Notes: generated from the letters alone by a model not told the origin. DNA of 64,000 bases from Parietichytrium sp. I65-24A (GCA_012862575.1 BLSF01000053.1:124001-188000); one strand, 5' to 3'. Shown: positions 49,004 through 60,400, counted from the first letter of the stretch. Translations and numbers: made by a program.

Positions 49004-51096
49004 ATGCTGGCGGCTGAGCAAGTGATGGAGTCTTCAAGTTGTCCATCCAAAGGTGTGCAGGAGTTGGAAGAGGAGCTTCCCCAGCATGCGTCTTTTGGGC
49101 TCATGGGCTCCCCATTGAGCAAGTACGATGACACGGAAACCGAGCAGGACGCCGACTCGCAAGACAGCGAGCAGGATGCGGCGAATAAGCAGGGGGACCC
49201 GGTTATTAAAGAGGACTTGTACAAGACGGAGCTGTGTAAAAAATGGATGACTAGTGGATCTTGCCGGGTAAGTTGAGAGGGTTTGCGGATGGGTAGCGGA
49301 GATGGATGGACTGTGAACGGAGCATTAACGTAAGGAGAGGGTGTGCTGTTGTTTTGCGCGACGTGTAGTATGCCAGCAAATGTCGCTTCGCCCACGGATA
49401 CGAAGATCTCCGAGTCGTGGTTCGCCACCCGCTGTACAAAACATCAATGTGTAAAAGCTTTCAGGCGACGGGCACCTGCAGGTATGGCTCTCGCTGCAGA
49501 TTTATCCATGACGAAACGGAAGACTATCTGTCAAGGCTGCCGCGTGGCGTTGCAGCGCTCAACATCTCGAACGACGCGGAGAATTCTATGTTTCCTCGTG
49601 TTCCAAGCGCCCCAGCGAACCTCAGTTCGTACAACCAGCAGCATCTATCGCCACCACGTGGGCCTTTCAGCCAAGCATATGCAGAACCTCAGTACATGGC
49701 TAATGGGCAACCTGCTGCGACAATGAATCCGGCGTCCATCGCAGCTTCGGGTGTCCACATTCGCGGGCCAGCGGACCAGCATCCACTCTCTCGTCAAGGG
49801 AACGCTTCCCGAAGCTCAGCCTCTCTGCAAGCCGGGCAGCCACAACTTGCAGCGCGCCAACAACAGGCTGTGCAATACAGGGGCCTCCAACTCTCTCAGC
49901 AACAACAACAACAACTGGACGAGGCGTCTCCTCTAGGAGGCAAGGTTCTTGGACAAGCCAATGTGCAAATTCCGCACTCCAGACTTGCCAGCGCATCCGC
50001 AATCAACCTTGCGTCAATGAACCAGCCTGGACGCGGATTCCCCCCCACCTACCAAGACTTTCAAACTGAGCGCCGTCAAAACGGCTACCAACGCAACGCC
50101 ATGTTTCCGCAGGGGCTGGACTCTTCCACGGCCACCATCGAAGAAGGCATGAGCAGTATGTTTGTCGGATTTGCGCCACAGATGGATGCGCGCCAGATCC
50201 CAGTGGCCGCGTCTTCATCCTCGCTGTCGGCTATGGGACAGAACGCTGGCTCTCCACCTTCGCCGCCCCTGTCGCCTCCTCTCAACGGCAACGGGGGAAG
50301 GTTGCACTCCAATTCAGACGCAGAGCTCCGCGCTTCGGCGTCTTCGGTGGCCTTGTCTACTCTGGCCTCCCCCAATAGCCTCCGGCCCGTTTCCCCGGGA
50401 CAACAAAACGACGGCATTTTCGGCCACAGCCTTCCAAGCTACGAGGACATGTCTGCTCTCACTCTCCCTCCTGGACACTACTCTGGTCTCCACTCGATGA
50501 GCCGCAGTGCTTCCCAACCGGTGCTCAACTTTCAGCAAGGTGGTATCGGGCGCGCAAACGCGACACATGGGTCATTTCACTACGCTGGTGGACAGCAGCA
50601 GGCCCCCTCCCAACAGAGGCACTACCCCCAGCATCAGCAGCACCAGCACCAGCGCCTCCAGCAGCAGTTTAATGTTCACCACGACGCCTCATCTCGTGCG
50701 CAAAATAGTTATGACCTTGGGGAACAGCCTTCTTACCATGCCTCTGACTCCTCCATCGGTTTTTCGAGTGGATACGGCCGTCAGAATGCCGCGTCGGAGC
50801 GTTTTGACCATCAACAACAACATGCTCGCCAGCTAAACTCGGGTAGTATGTCAAATATTGCATTTGGGCAGCCACATCAGCAGAGAACCTCGCAGTCCAA
50901 CGCGTTTCACGCTGCCAGCATGAGAAAAGCCGCAAGTGTCAATGAGCTGTCCTCCTCCCACTCCCCGTACCTAAACGGGTTCTACGACCATCCTAACTCT
51001 GGGAGCAACAGTAACTTTGGCCTTTTTCTGCACAGCACCCAAGAGGAGGATGCATCCGAAGGCTACGACCACGGCGAAGAAGGTTTATTTTATTGA
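49004..51096 (+). CDS. TIS11/tristetraprolin-type CCCH zinc-finger protein, two exons
   Basis: Exons 49004-49267 and 49369-51096 join in phase 0 across a 101-nt GT-AG intron (GTAAGT ... GTGTAG) that cuts the first zinc finger. Two C-X8-C-X5-C-X3-H fingers, each led by a YKT(E/S)xC motif (LYKTELCKKW; LYKTSMCKSF), are spaced as in tristetraprolin: CRYASKCRFAHGYEDLR, then RHPLYKT. This tandem pair binds AU-rich elements in mRNA 3' ends and promotes decay. The remaining 480 residues are Gln/Ser/Asn/His-rich and disordered, typical of a deadenylase-recruiting tail. Total 663 residues. Confidence 0.93.
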
Positions 51097-51503
51097 TTGT
51101 AGTATCGGACGACCTTGCAGCACAGCGGTCAGGTTAGGTTTGGTTCTCGTCTGCACGCTAGACGCCATGTGGCCTGGCGTTTGCGACTGATATCGCCTGC
51201 CCTTCGGGTTCCTCGCTGGACTAGATTATTGATTGCAGACAGGCAGATATGTCTCTCGAATTTTAATTAACTAATTTATTATATTTTTTTATTCGCATTT
51301 GGCTCTCGTACAGCCCATTTCTCTTCGTCTGCTCGCTGATAAGACTTATACGACTTCACGCTTTGAAAAAGTGACACAACGTATTTCTTTTCTATTCTAT
51401 ATGCTATTTTACATTACAGGATTGTCAGTTCAACGAAACGAAACGAAGCGAAGCGAAGCTACACAAATCGACGCTCATTTGGCTCAAAAGTGGCTCTCCG
51501 CTT
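51097..51503. other. intergenic, convergent 3' regions
   Basis: Lies between the TIS11-like and PP2C-fusion stop codons. An A/T-rich tract at about 51260-51295 could hold poly(A) signals. A short GAAAC/GAAGC repeat lies at about 51435-51460. Confidence 0.6.
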
Positions 51504-54500
51504 TCACTGAAAGGCCGAGACCGAGGAGGCGGTCGTTTTATTCGCCCGCTTATTCTCCAGCCCCTTAGCAAAGTTCGAAAACGGCGAGTCCTTGACGCGT
51601 ACGCGAGAGAGGAACGGAACTGTGTCAAATTCCTCCTCATGTGTGAAGCCCATTCGCTTGTCAGGATCATCGGTCAGTAGCGCTCTCAGAAATCGGATTC
51701 CAGGGGCTTCGAGCATCCTCGCAAAGTTCCCAATCTGAAGCTGAACAGCAAGCGGATCCGTGATCGCCTCGTAGATCTCCACCTCCGTTTTGTTCGCCCA
51801 AGGGGTGGATCCTGTGCACAACTCACACATCAGGATCCCGAGCGACCACCAGTCCGCCTGGAAGCCGTGGCCGACACCCTTGATCTGCTCTGGAGCCATG
51901 TACTCTGGCGTTCCACATGCAGTGAACGTTCGGGACCCGTTGGTGATCTTGGCATACCTAAAGTCTGTCAGCACCAAGCGGCCCTTCGTGTCCATGAGAA
52001 TTCCTTCCGGCGCCACCCCGCGGTAAAGGATGCCGCGATGCTCGTGCAGAGCCATAAGGCTCATTGCAATAGTCTTGACAGCGTACTTGAGCATATTCGA
52101 GGACGGATCAAGAGGTCGGTCCGTGATGATGGTTTGCATGTCGGTGACAAATTGGTCCTTGAAGAGTTGGTAGCGGATGAGTGGGTTGGCCTCGTGTTGA
52201 AACTCGGTGACAAAGAACGGTTTATTGACCTTGCGAAGAATCTCCAGCTCCTTGGCCAAGAGCTTGTCCGTCTCCTCCCGCTCCGCCTCATTCTCGGGGA
52301 GGACAATACGCCGCAGCGTGCACGAGTTCTGAGCCAGATCTTGGCCTTTCTCAAAGGACTCACGCATTGCGCAACGGTACAACATGCCCGAGAAGAATGG
52401 GATATCTCCTGGGAAGACCTTGAGCTGTGAAAGCTGGTGGATGTTGGAGAGCTGCTCTGCCGCCGCCTCCCTCTCAACACCATCTTCCTTGAGGACGTTC
52501 TGGAGGCGACCCAGAACTTCGTCAAACAGCTTCTTGCGAATCATCAAACATATCACCTCGTCCTTTGCGATAACATTTGCCGCTCGAGGAGCACTGTTGA
52601 GAAGCGCGCGCTCGCCAAAGTAATCATACTCCGCAAGCTGCATCACCTCCTTCGTATTATCGCCATCCTGAATGGTGACGCTTGCCTGTCCCTGCTTGAT
52701 GACGTAGAAAGAGTCGCCTGGATCGCCTTGGCGAACAATAAACTCACCGCGCTTAAAGCTGACTTCTGTCAGGAGGTCCACCAAGCGAGCTATTTCGTTG
52801 TAAGTCAGGCTCTCGAACGCCTTCACTTTGCGGAGCACTTTCACAAGGCGGTGAGCAGAATCACGGCGCAAGATAGAATGGAACGCGCGGCGCTCCAGCG
52901 ACCACACCATTCCATCGCACAATGCGCGGATCGTCGCCGCACGAGGCTTGTTGTACATAAGCGCGAGCTCACCAAAGCTAGGGTAGAACCCGCTTTCGTC
53001 CGCATTGTATTCCATAACCTCACGAGGCTCCTCATACTCGCCGTGAACAGCAACTTGCTTGCCAGTTGGATCGGTAGTCATCTTGTTCACGGCAACCTCG
53101 ACCACGTAACGACCACTCGAAGCCACATAGAACTTGTCTCCCGTGTCGAACTGCTTGATGATGGTCTGGCCCTCCGACACTGTTTCCTTCTGCATCGCCA
53201 TAATTGCCTTCTCGAGTTGCTCTTCGCTCAAATGAGCAAACAAATAATTGTTCTGAATTGCAATGCGAATGGCTGTTTTTTCGTTCTCCTCCTTGTCGTA
53301 CGTGGGGAGCTCGTAGCCCTCCAGCTCTGCAGGGTTGAACGGCACCACTCCGACGTTGTTCGCGACCTTTCGGCGAACAGGGCGAAGCTCCAGGCCCATG
53401 CTCTCCACCCGCTTGCCGTCCAGCTTGAAGCTTTCGTCCAACTTGATGGAGGTTTTGCGCCGGGGATCGTCGTCTTTGGAGCCGTCCAGATGGATGTTTG
53501 CGTTCTTGACCTTCTGTGCCAGTGGGCCAAGGTTGCCAGCATTTTCCGCAAACTGCTTCTGGAGCTCCACCACAAGGTTGTCGATGGCAGCGCTTCCCTT
53601 GCGCTTGCGCGATTCTTCTGCGGTCCACTCCTTGATCCCGAGAGCTTCCACATCGATGACCATGCACGTGATGTCGTCCGTCCGTGTCTCAAACTGCAGC
53701 CACTGGCGATAGGCTTCAGCTACAATCGCACGACAGGCATTCAGTAGGTCCTTACGGAAACGAGAGAAGATGTCCACCACACCTTGCGAAGTAATGAACT
53801 CAAAGACACCGTCTGAAGCAAGCAGAATGTATTTGTCGCTCAATGTCAGCTTCCTGGTGAGCACTTCAGGGACAGCACAGACACCAATGTCTTCGGCAAC
53901 ACGGTCTCCGATGGACCTCGTGAAAGCCGTGCCAGGATAGCTTCCCATCTTGGTCCAGAGCCGCGGTGGATCGCCGTCGTTGTCCTCTTCGTTGCCGTAC
54001 TCTTGCACCTCGGGGTCCTGATATCCCTCGAGCTGTGCCATGGTCATTACGCGAGCGCCGCACTTCTTGACGCGTTCTCTTTCGTCTTTGCGAAAGGGGG
54101 TTTGGTCAATCGATAGCGGAAGGGACTCGAGCCTGCCATCCTCGCTCTCGATGATGGCAATCGCGCGAGAGTCGCCGACGTTAGATATGTACACGCTGTC
54201 GCCGTGCAGCAAGGCGCTAATGGACGTTGTTCCGCTCATCATGTCAGAGAATGCGTTCATCTTCTCCTGCTCATGCATGTCAATGTTCGTCTTGACGTGC
54301 GCGTTAACGAGAGCCTTGTAATAGTTGCCCTTCGCAAACTCTGGATCAGACTCGATAGCCTCCCAGAGCTCCATCCTGACAAAATTGGAACACAAGTCTC
54401 CCACACTACCGTGGCCGTCAAAGACGCCAAAAAACGCTAGCTCATTGTCGTTGCCGCCAATGTTCTCCTTCACAACCAAGGCATCCTGGTTGGCCTTGTC

Positions 54501-54734
54501 GAGCTCGTCTGGGTAATATCCCGTCTGCGAAACGTATGCGAATGGCAAGGCAATGGATCTGTTCTTTATTTTGTAGGGAATCGTGCCCTTCTCTTCCAGC
54601 TTCTTGCGCGGGGCCATTCTATCAATCTTCTTGATCTGCTTCATCGCTTGCTTCGACGAGAACGCCGGCTTCAGCCCGGCCTTCATATTGTCCGTCTCCT
54701 CCGGAGTGAGCTTTTTGCTCGCCCCACTCCCCAT
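51504..54734 (-). CDS. PP2C phosphatase - two cyclic-nucleotide-binding domains - pseudokinase fusion
   Basis: ATG at 54734 gives MGSGASKK, an N-myristoylation signal; 1076 residues. PP2C (about 55-370) keeps its metal residues: FFGVFDGHG (106-109), VGDSRA, LLASDG and RTDDITC. CNB-A and CNB-B carry intact phosphate-binding cassettes, FGELALMYNKPRAAT (from 587) and FGERALLNSAPRAAN (from 706). Ala follows Arg where cGMP-selective sites have Thr, so cAMP-type binding is the better guess. The AGC-like kinase domain (about 790-1060) keeps GTPEYMAPEQ and ADWWSLGILM, but the HRD position reads YRGVAPEG (Gly906 for Asp), DFG is DFR (924-926), and there is no glycine loop or clear VAIK lysine. The same domain order is known in plants. 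Confidence 0.93.
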   Translation of the reverse strand: MGSGASKKLTPEETDNMKAGLKPAFSSKQAMKQIKKIDRMAPRKKLEEKGTIPYKIKNRSIALPFAYVSQTGYYPDELDKANQDALVVKENIGGNDNELAFFGVFDGHGSVGDLCSNFVRMELWEAIESDPEFAKGNYYKALVNAHVKTNIDMHEQEKMNAFSDMMSGTTSISALLHGDSVYISNVGDSRAIAIIESEDGRLESLPLSIDQTPFRKDERERVKKCGARVMTMAQLEGYQDPEVQEYGNEEDNDGDPPRLWTKMGSYPGTAFTRSIGDRVAEDIGVCAVPEVLTRKLTLSDKYILLASDGVFEFITSQGVVDIFSRFRKDLLNACRAIVAEAYRQWLQFETRTDDITCMVIDVEALGIKEWTAEESRKRKGSAAIDNLVVELQKQFAENAGNLGPLAQKVKNANIHLDGSKDDDPRRKTSIKLDESFKLDGKRVESMGLELRPVRRKVANNVGVVPFNPAELEGYELPTYDKEENEKTAIRIAIQNNYLFAHLSEEQLEKAIMAMQKETVSEGQTIIKQFDTGDKFYVASSGRYVVEVAVNKMTTDPTGKQVAVHGEYEEPREVMEYNADESGFYPSFGELALMYNKPRAATIRALCDGMVWSLERRAFHSILRRDSAHRLVKVLRKVKAFESLTYNEIARLVDLLTEVSFKRGEFIVRQGDPGDSFYVIKQGQASVTIQDGDNTKEVMQLAEYDYFGERALLNSAPRAANVIAKDEVICLMIRKKLFDEVLGRLQNVLKEDGVEREAAAEQLSNIHQLSQLKVFPGDIPFFSGMLYRCAMRESFEKGQDLAQNSCTLRRIVLPENEAEREETDKLLAKELEILRKVNKPFFVTEFQHEANPLIRYQLFKDQFVTDMQTIITDRPLDPSSNMLKYAVKTIAMSLMALHEHRGILYRGVAPEGILMDTKGRLVLTDFRYAKITNGSRTFTACGTPEYMAPEQIKGVGHGFQADWWSLGILMCELCTGSTPWANKTEVEIYEAITDPLAVQLQIGNFARMLEAPGIRFLRALLTDDPDKRMGFTHEEEFDTVPFLSRVRVKDSPFSNFAKGLENKRANKTTASSVSAFQ

Positions 54735-55109
54735 CTTCGCGACGAGGCTCACTCGACCTCTGACCTCTCAGACGCGATAAACGCAGCCGCGCTGTCCTCC
54801 AGGTGCTGCAGCTTCAATCAAGTCTCCTGCCGCCGACCTTTCATGAGCTGTCAGTGGTTGGCTGGCTGCCTCGTTGGTTGGTCGGGAGGGCAAGCTGATG
54901 GTTTCCAGCGCAGCAATTCGACACCGAAAGGGTTATGCACTCGAGCAAAAGCTTGCCTATCGAGAGCAGTACACCCGCTTATTTGTTTCTCTGCTAAGCT
55001 AGTCGCTCACTAGCTTGGCACGGCTCCTTGCTCACCTCTTGAATGAAACCTCGAGCGAACAAATGGTTGCAAGTGCCCAGTCTCACTTTCCAATTTCGAA
55101 TTACAAACC

Positions 55110-55307
55110 ATGAAAGCTAGATCTCAGCCAAGTGGAAGGACTCTTGATAAGCGTGCTCTTGTTGTTGTTGCTTTTGTTTTTTGGGCGCAGAGTTCTCAAT
55201 CGCAAGCGCAAGCGCCGCGCAATTGTTCCGTAAACCAACTCTATGTACTCCTCCGGAGCTCCATATGCGCCGCCAAGGGAAGCAGCAAGTTGGTGTGGAT
55301 TGATTGA
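55110..55307 (+). CDS. short ORF with signal peptide (65 aa)
   Basis: ATG at 55110. A basic start (MKARSQPSGRTLDKR) precedes a hydrophobic core (ALVVVAFVFWA) and a cleavage-like AQA site, then 30 residues with two Cys. It would be a secreted microprotein or a first exon. The opposite-strand frame 55117-55395 overlaps it and is at least as credible; only one is likely real. Confidence 0.22.
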   Translation: MKARSQPSGRTLDKRALVVVAFVFWAQSSQSQAQAPRNCSVNQLYVLLRSSICAAKGSSKLVWID

Positions 55308-55395
55308 CAGCGAATTCGCCTATTCCATCGACGACCTCTTCCACAGGGAACTTATTAAAATGATTCAAGGCACATGGACACATCCATCGGCACAT
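55117..55395 (-). CDS. hypothetical protein or terminal exon (92 aa)
   Basis: ATG at 55395 to TAG at 55117. The stretch EEVVDGIGEFAVNQSTP and the Ala/Gln/Lys-rich tail (ALALAIENSAPKKQKQQQQ) read as coding, with codons like the strong genes. The frame is open further upstream through a small CGATGGATGTGC duplication. No family recognised. It competes with the plus-strand signal-peptide ORF. Confidence 0.32.
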   Translation of the reverse strand: MCRWMCPCALNHFNKFPVEEVVDGIGEFAVNQSTPTCCFPWRRIWSSGGVHRVGLRNNCAALALAIENSAPKKQKQQQQEHAYQESFHLAEI

Positions 55396-55994
55396 CCATC
55401 GCCGCTCAAATAGCAAGCAGCGAGTATCAAGTAGCAAGTAAGCAAGCGGAGTGCACTGCAGCGGAGAAACTGAAAGAAAGAAAGAAAGAAACAAAGGAAC
55501 CTACTAAACTGCCCTTGCTCCGCAGTTCAATTAACACTGAAAGGCACTCGCGCCGCGGCGTTTCCCTTCCTTTCGCTCTCCTATTCCGTGTCATTCGGAA
55601 ACTATCCGTTACCGGATCGCTGTCTCCCCAAGAGCCCGCTCGCGACCTCTACTCTTGATACCGTTTACTCTTCTATAGTTATATGTTAATTGTTTTATTA
55701 CAGAACTAACGACATTCGAGATGAGACGTCCCAATGTGGTGCGGGCGGGAACGGATCTGCGCAGCGACGACAGAAATGCGCAAGAGAATGTGCGAAATTG
55801 CTTCGCTTATAAAGAATGAGTTTTTGGAAGCGCTGGAATGGAGGCTGCCGATTGGGGGGAAGAGTTGGAGATGACGCTTGAAAGTTGCGAAAGTGTCAAG
55901 TCAAGTTTCTAAAGCAACGCCAATGCCGCAAGCCTAAAGCCTCCACTAAAATAAAGGATTCATTGCCGCCCACGCTTCACTGTGCATCCGTTTT

Positions 55995-56004
55995 CACAGT
56001 CAAT
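55995..56004 (+). promoter_or_regulatory. CACAGTCAAT motif, copy 3
   Basis: Exact copy on the plus strand, 68 bp before the ATG at 56072. Confidence 0.35.
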
Positions 56005-56071
56005 CTCAAGAAGTGCCGGCACTAGTACGCAGAAAGGCGGAGCTACTCTTCCGTCGTGGCCATCTCCTCGA

Positions 56072-56194
56072 ATGAACTGTGGAACGTATCTTGGAACTCG
56101 CGCAACCAACGCAGCTTACTTGGCGCGGGAATTTGGGGTGCACGAATGGCTCTTTCAGGTGAGCTTTGCTCATTCACAGCGTGAGTCGTCCTGA
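56072..56194 (+). CDS. possible small ORF (40 aa)
   Basis: ATG at 56072 opens MNCGTYLGTRATNAAYLARE and runs to a TGA at 56192. A consensus donor GTGAGC lies at 56159 after WLFQ, so it may be an exon. It converges on the two-exon gene at 56208. Confidence 0.22.
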   Translation: MNCGTYLGTRATNAAYLAREFGVHEWLFQVSFAHSQRESS

Positions 56195-56207
56195 CGTTGC
56201 AACTTGC

Positions 56208-56564
56208 CTAGCACTGCGGGGCAAGCTGGCGCAACTTGTGCGCAACTTGTGCGCTTGTGGAAGTGCCTTGCGGCATCACGGTGGCCCATGGTTGATCTTG
56301 TGGAATGTAGACTTCATAATACTTAGAGGAGGAAAGCTCCTTCCATTTGGCACTTGCTCGAACATCGAATCTGAATGCAACATGCAAATCTGTAGAAGCA
56401 ATCATCGCAGTTCCGGCGACTTCTCAATTTATTTATGAAAGCACTAAGACCATCAGAACGAATCGTCTGACTTTTGCTCCGCAAGTTGCTCAGGCCGTGA
56501 ATGTACGCACCGATTTAATGCGATAAAAGAAGGTCAGCTGGCCCTTCTTCATCAGCCAAGCCAT
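56208..56564 (-). CDS. two-exon small protein (79 aa), unknown
   Basis: Exon 1 (56564-56507) starts MAWLMKKGQLTFFYRIKSV. A 117-nt intron (GTACAT ... TTCTACAG) separates exon 2 (56389-56208), which continues HVAFRFDVRASAKWKELS and ends with VAHKLRQLAPQC before TAG. The frame is kept across the junction and reads as protein throughout. An acceptor-like TTGTTGTAG just upstream of the ATG suggests a leader intron, and a CACAGTCAAT motif lies 171 bp upstream. The product is small, basic and without a membrane span. No family recognised. Confidence 0.45.
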
Positions 56565-56734
56565 TTCGAAGAAGACTGTTCTGTTCCTACAACAAACAAA
56601 ACCATGAACTGATCTCATCGAAGCAAGAGAAGTAGCTCTGTGAGACAATCTTGGACAACTGTGCGAGTTTTTGTCACGTGCAAGTTCAACTCGCCAACTT
56701 CAACCTTTCAACTTTCAACTTGAGTTTGATTTTG

Positions 56735-56744
56735 ATTGACTGTG
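56735..56744 (-). promoter_or_regulatory. CACAGTCAAT motif, copy 4
   Basis: Exact copy on the minus strand, upstream of the two-exon gene starting at 56564. Confidence 0.35.
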
Positions 56745-57412
56745 AGCACATGTTCTTTTTTCTTTTCTCATGACCGTTCATAGCATAGACTAGGTAGGAT
56801 TAACATGCCTAGCCGAAAACAGTAGTGAACAAAGTGAACATTCCTTGACCGGTAGCAGGCCCAAAACAGCTGGACCTGAGGTGTGGCTTGGTTAGCCTTG
56901 GTTAGCAGCATTTCTGCTTCCTTGACTTGCAAATGAAATCTTCATAGGCCCGTTCCTTTATTTTGTTCGAACTATAAGCTTCTATTTCTCCTCAGAACCA
57001 GAGCCTTCGTCGACTAAACTATCTCTCGCGCGCTTTCTTCCCACGTGATTTGTGAGCGATCATCATCATCATCAGAGAATAATAAAAAATATACATTCAC
57101 CACATTCATTGAGAACTCTTTTCCAAACGAAATGCGCATCGCAAAATAACCTAACAACTACTCATATAATTCCTACCAACGAGTCTTGAAACTCCGTATC
57201 GTTTCTCGGACCCTTAGCGCGGTCCTGTCTGTTGCTAGTGCTTCCAACTCAGAACTTCCAAGTGCGGAAGGAAGAAAAAGAAAGGGACGTACGTGTTTCA
57301 GAGAGCGCGGACCCTTGCGGTGTCCTCGCGCACGAACCTTACAATATTCAGTGCGTTGGGGTACAGGAGCAATAGTCGCACCGGTCGGTCGCAGGGAGGG
57401 CCGGGGTGAGAG

Positions 57413-60400
57413 ATGGCCTCGGAGGCGGAGTTGCGCGCGCGGACCACGGCGTCGCTAGAGCAAGCGGACGCGAGCGCGTACACTTTGGGACTGTGCGCGC
57501 GCAAGTTTCAGCGGCGGGGACTGAGGCGCGGGAGGCTCCCGGTGGCCATAGCGGACTGTATTTTGGTGGAGAAAGGAGGGAGCAAATGGCGGCTGAGAGT
57601 AGCGGAGGGTAGGTTATTTGGTTATTTGTGTATTTGTTGATTGATTGAATGAATGAATGAATGAATGAATGAATGATGTGCTCTGTGGCTGTGTTGTCGG
57701 CGTTGATGTGTGATGTGTGATGTGTGATGTGTGATGTATTTGGCTTGAGCATTGAGCATTGAGCATTGATCTAAGATGAAGTGGAATTGGTTTTCATCAG
57801 ATTTGGCCCTGGATCGGGGTGCAAGTTTGGTTGAATTCCTTGTTGGTTTCGTTCGGTTTGGGTTGGTTGATATTTGCATTGCTGACGGTTGAATGATTTG
57901 TTTTGGCGATGTTGATCAGGGGGCGAGGACGCCTATGGCGCTGTTCGAAGCAGCGCTAGTCCTTCTGCGGGTCTTGGTGACGATGAATTCAACTCAAGCG
58001 GTCTGGCGTCTGAGAGATCGCAGGTTTCATCTTCTCTTAGTTCGTCGACGCAGCTCGACAGCAAAGCTGGCTCAACCGCTTTAAGCTCTGCCAGCCATCA
58101 TTCGGAGGATTTTCCAAATGGATGTCAGATTGAATGTAACAAACTCTCCAATCCGCGCGATATCCTCGGGGCTGTTTTAGACATGCACGCCAGATTTCAC
58201 CGGTGCGTGGTCTGGTATGAGAGAGGAGGCGCCGAGGAAATGGCAACCAGCAGACTAGTCGAAGTTTTCTCCAGCGCAGAGTGGCAACGTCAGATTCGGG
58301 GTGTACAAGGGCTAGACACACACGCAATAAGTCGCGGGTTAAGGCGCGTTCGCGTCGACTCCACAATGCTAGATCCGGGAAGACACCCAGGATCGGTGGG
58401 ATATGCACCCGGCTATATGCATCCCGACGAACAGATTAACAGAGAAGATCAAGAGCAGGCAGAAATGGCTGTCTTGGAGCTGCTCCGCATGCTAAGCGAA
58501 GACGGCGAAAGAAAGGTCCTGAGTATGACATGCCTGGTTGATGTCAAAGAGTTTAATGCCGAAAGGGATCGTCTTGCGCTGGAGGGCAGGGATGAGCAAG
58601 AGCTCGATGATCCCGAAGAAGGCACAATATTGGAGCGGCGGCGGCAGCGGAAGGAACGAGCTGAAAAGAAGAAACTGCTTCGTGACGAAGACAAGAAAGG
58701 GGAAAAACTCTGTTGGCTTGCCTTTGTGGAAAAAATGGAATTTGAAGTTGTTGGCAAAGCTCCTCTACCTGCTGAAAATGAGGAATTGAAGGGTACTTCC
58801 GAAGCATCCACTGGATTGTCGCGAATGTCTTCCATTTCCACAACTGGCTCGAGTTCGTCAGGACCACAAATGGATTTTGAATTTGATCAGTACGTCAGGA
58901 CCTTTTGCTCGACGCACAGAGTTGTGCTAGACCTCGTCATTGTTGCAGACCCTCTTGACTCCGATTTGCAGCACTTTGAGTCCTTTGCGAAGACCGCTGG
59001 TCGAGAGGGTGTCAAAGTGACCGTCGTTTATCTTTTGAAGCTTGGCGAGAAACCAAAACTGCCAGTCAGCAGTCCTTCTAATGTTCTCTTGTCAAGTTGG
59101 TTAGAGAAGCTGCTTACGATGAAAAAAATTGGTCAGAAAGCGAAGAGTCCCCCTTTGATTCTGGCTGGCGTTGGGATTGGAGCCAATGTGGCGCTGCATC
59201 TTGCTGCGTTTAGAAAACTAGGCTCCCTCCAAGCCATTGTCACAATCAATGGATTTGCTCACCTAGATCGTACACTGAATCGTTTCGCCACCTCTTTCCT
59301 GGACAGTCAGACAGAAAAATCAGCGCTGCAAAAACTGATCAGCTCAATGCGCAACAACTTTCTCGACTTGCGAACTTGCCTCACTTTAGCTAAAGCCCCA
59401 TTGATTGTAGTTCACTCCACTATGGATGAAATCGTTCTTCCGCTGCACGCTGAGGCGCTTGTGAATGCACGTGGAGCTCCAGGCACCATATCTAGCACTG
59501 TCGCTGACTGCATTCAGGCGCAAAACCGGGGAAGAAGCCATATTGTGTGGCTCAAAGCCAAACATGCAATCTTCGCGGAGAGGTTGGAATATATGAACAC
59601 GTTTATAACCCAGGTTTGCAAGCAGGTCAAGTTACTAAACGCTCTACCCGTGAAGGATGTGCTTGAATCGAAAGACTATGCTTCAGATGAAATGGAAGCA
59701 AACGATGATGAGCACCACGTACAGGGCTTAATTGATCTCGACACTGCTCTCCCTGACACACAGGCAGATGCTGACACCATCGGCGCTAAAGTTCTGTCTC
59801 CCGATCCAAAAACTTCGCGCGGGCAAGCGTTCTTAACAAGTCGCAAGAAAGAGTCTTCCCGCTTTCTGGCGCATGACTTGGACTCAGCAAGTGCCGACGC
59901 TTCGCAGAAGCAAGGCAAAACGACTTCCAGAGCACAGGATGCTCTCGACTTGAAGTTGCGTATGGCAGAAGAACGCAAGCGGAAAAAAGAAGCTTTCGCG
60001 CGGTTTAAGCCCACCGAAGCGGAGGAGCGATCTGCCATGATGGATGAAGATATGTTGTCGAAAGAGTTTCGCAGAATGATGATACAGGAGCAGCGCTGGG
60101 CTGAACAGCAAGACTTTGTGAAGGGGCGTATGGGGGAGCTTCGAGCGGCTCGCCAACGCCATGGCGAGCAAGCAAAATTGTTGATGGAAGCTGAAGCACT
60201 GAAAGAGAAAATGGACGAGTTTGAAAGACAGCGCCTTCTAGAGGAAGATGCGTTCCTTGAAGACGAGGACCTGCAAATCCTGGCGCAGTCCTCAAACCTG
60301 CTTGGTAGCTCAATTTCCGGGGCATCAAAGATTCGCCTTGATTTCTTGAAAATCGTGCAACGGCAGGCGCTTGCCATAGAGCGAGCAAATCAGCTCTTGC

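Larger units (their letters stand above)
54735..57412. other. 2.7-kb region with short genes only
   Basis: Upstream of both the PP2C fusion (minus) and the giant gene (plus). It holds the short candidates at 55110/55117, 56072 and 56208, and two CACAGTCAAT motifs. The rest, including 56745-57412, shows nothing I recognise. Confidence 0.5.

Noticed and set aside
52437-53747. 436-codon open frame opposite the PP2C-CNB fusion
   Set aside because: Antisense shadow of clearly conserved domains, starting at a non-ATG-supported context and without motifs.
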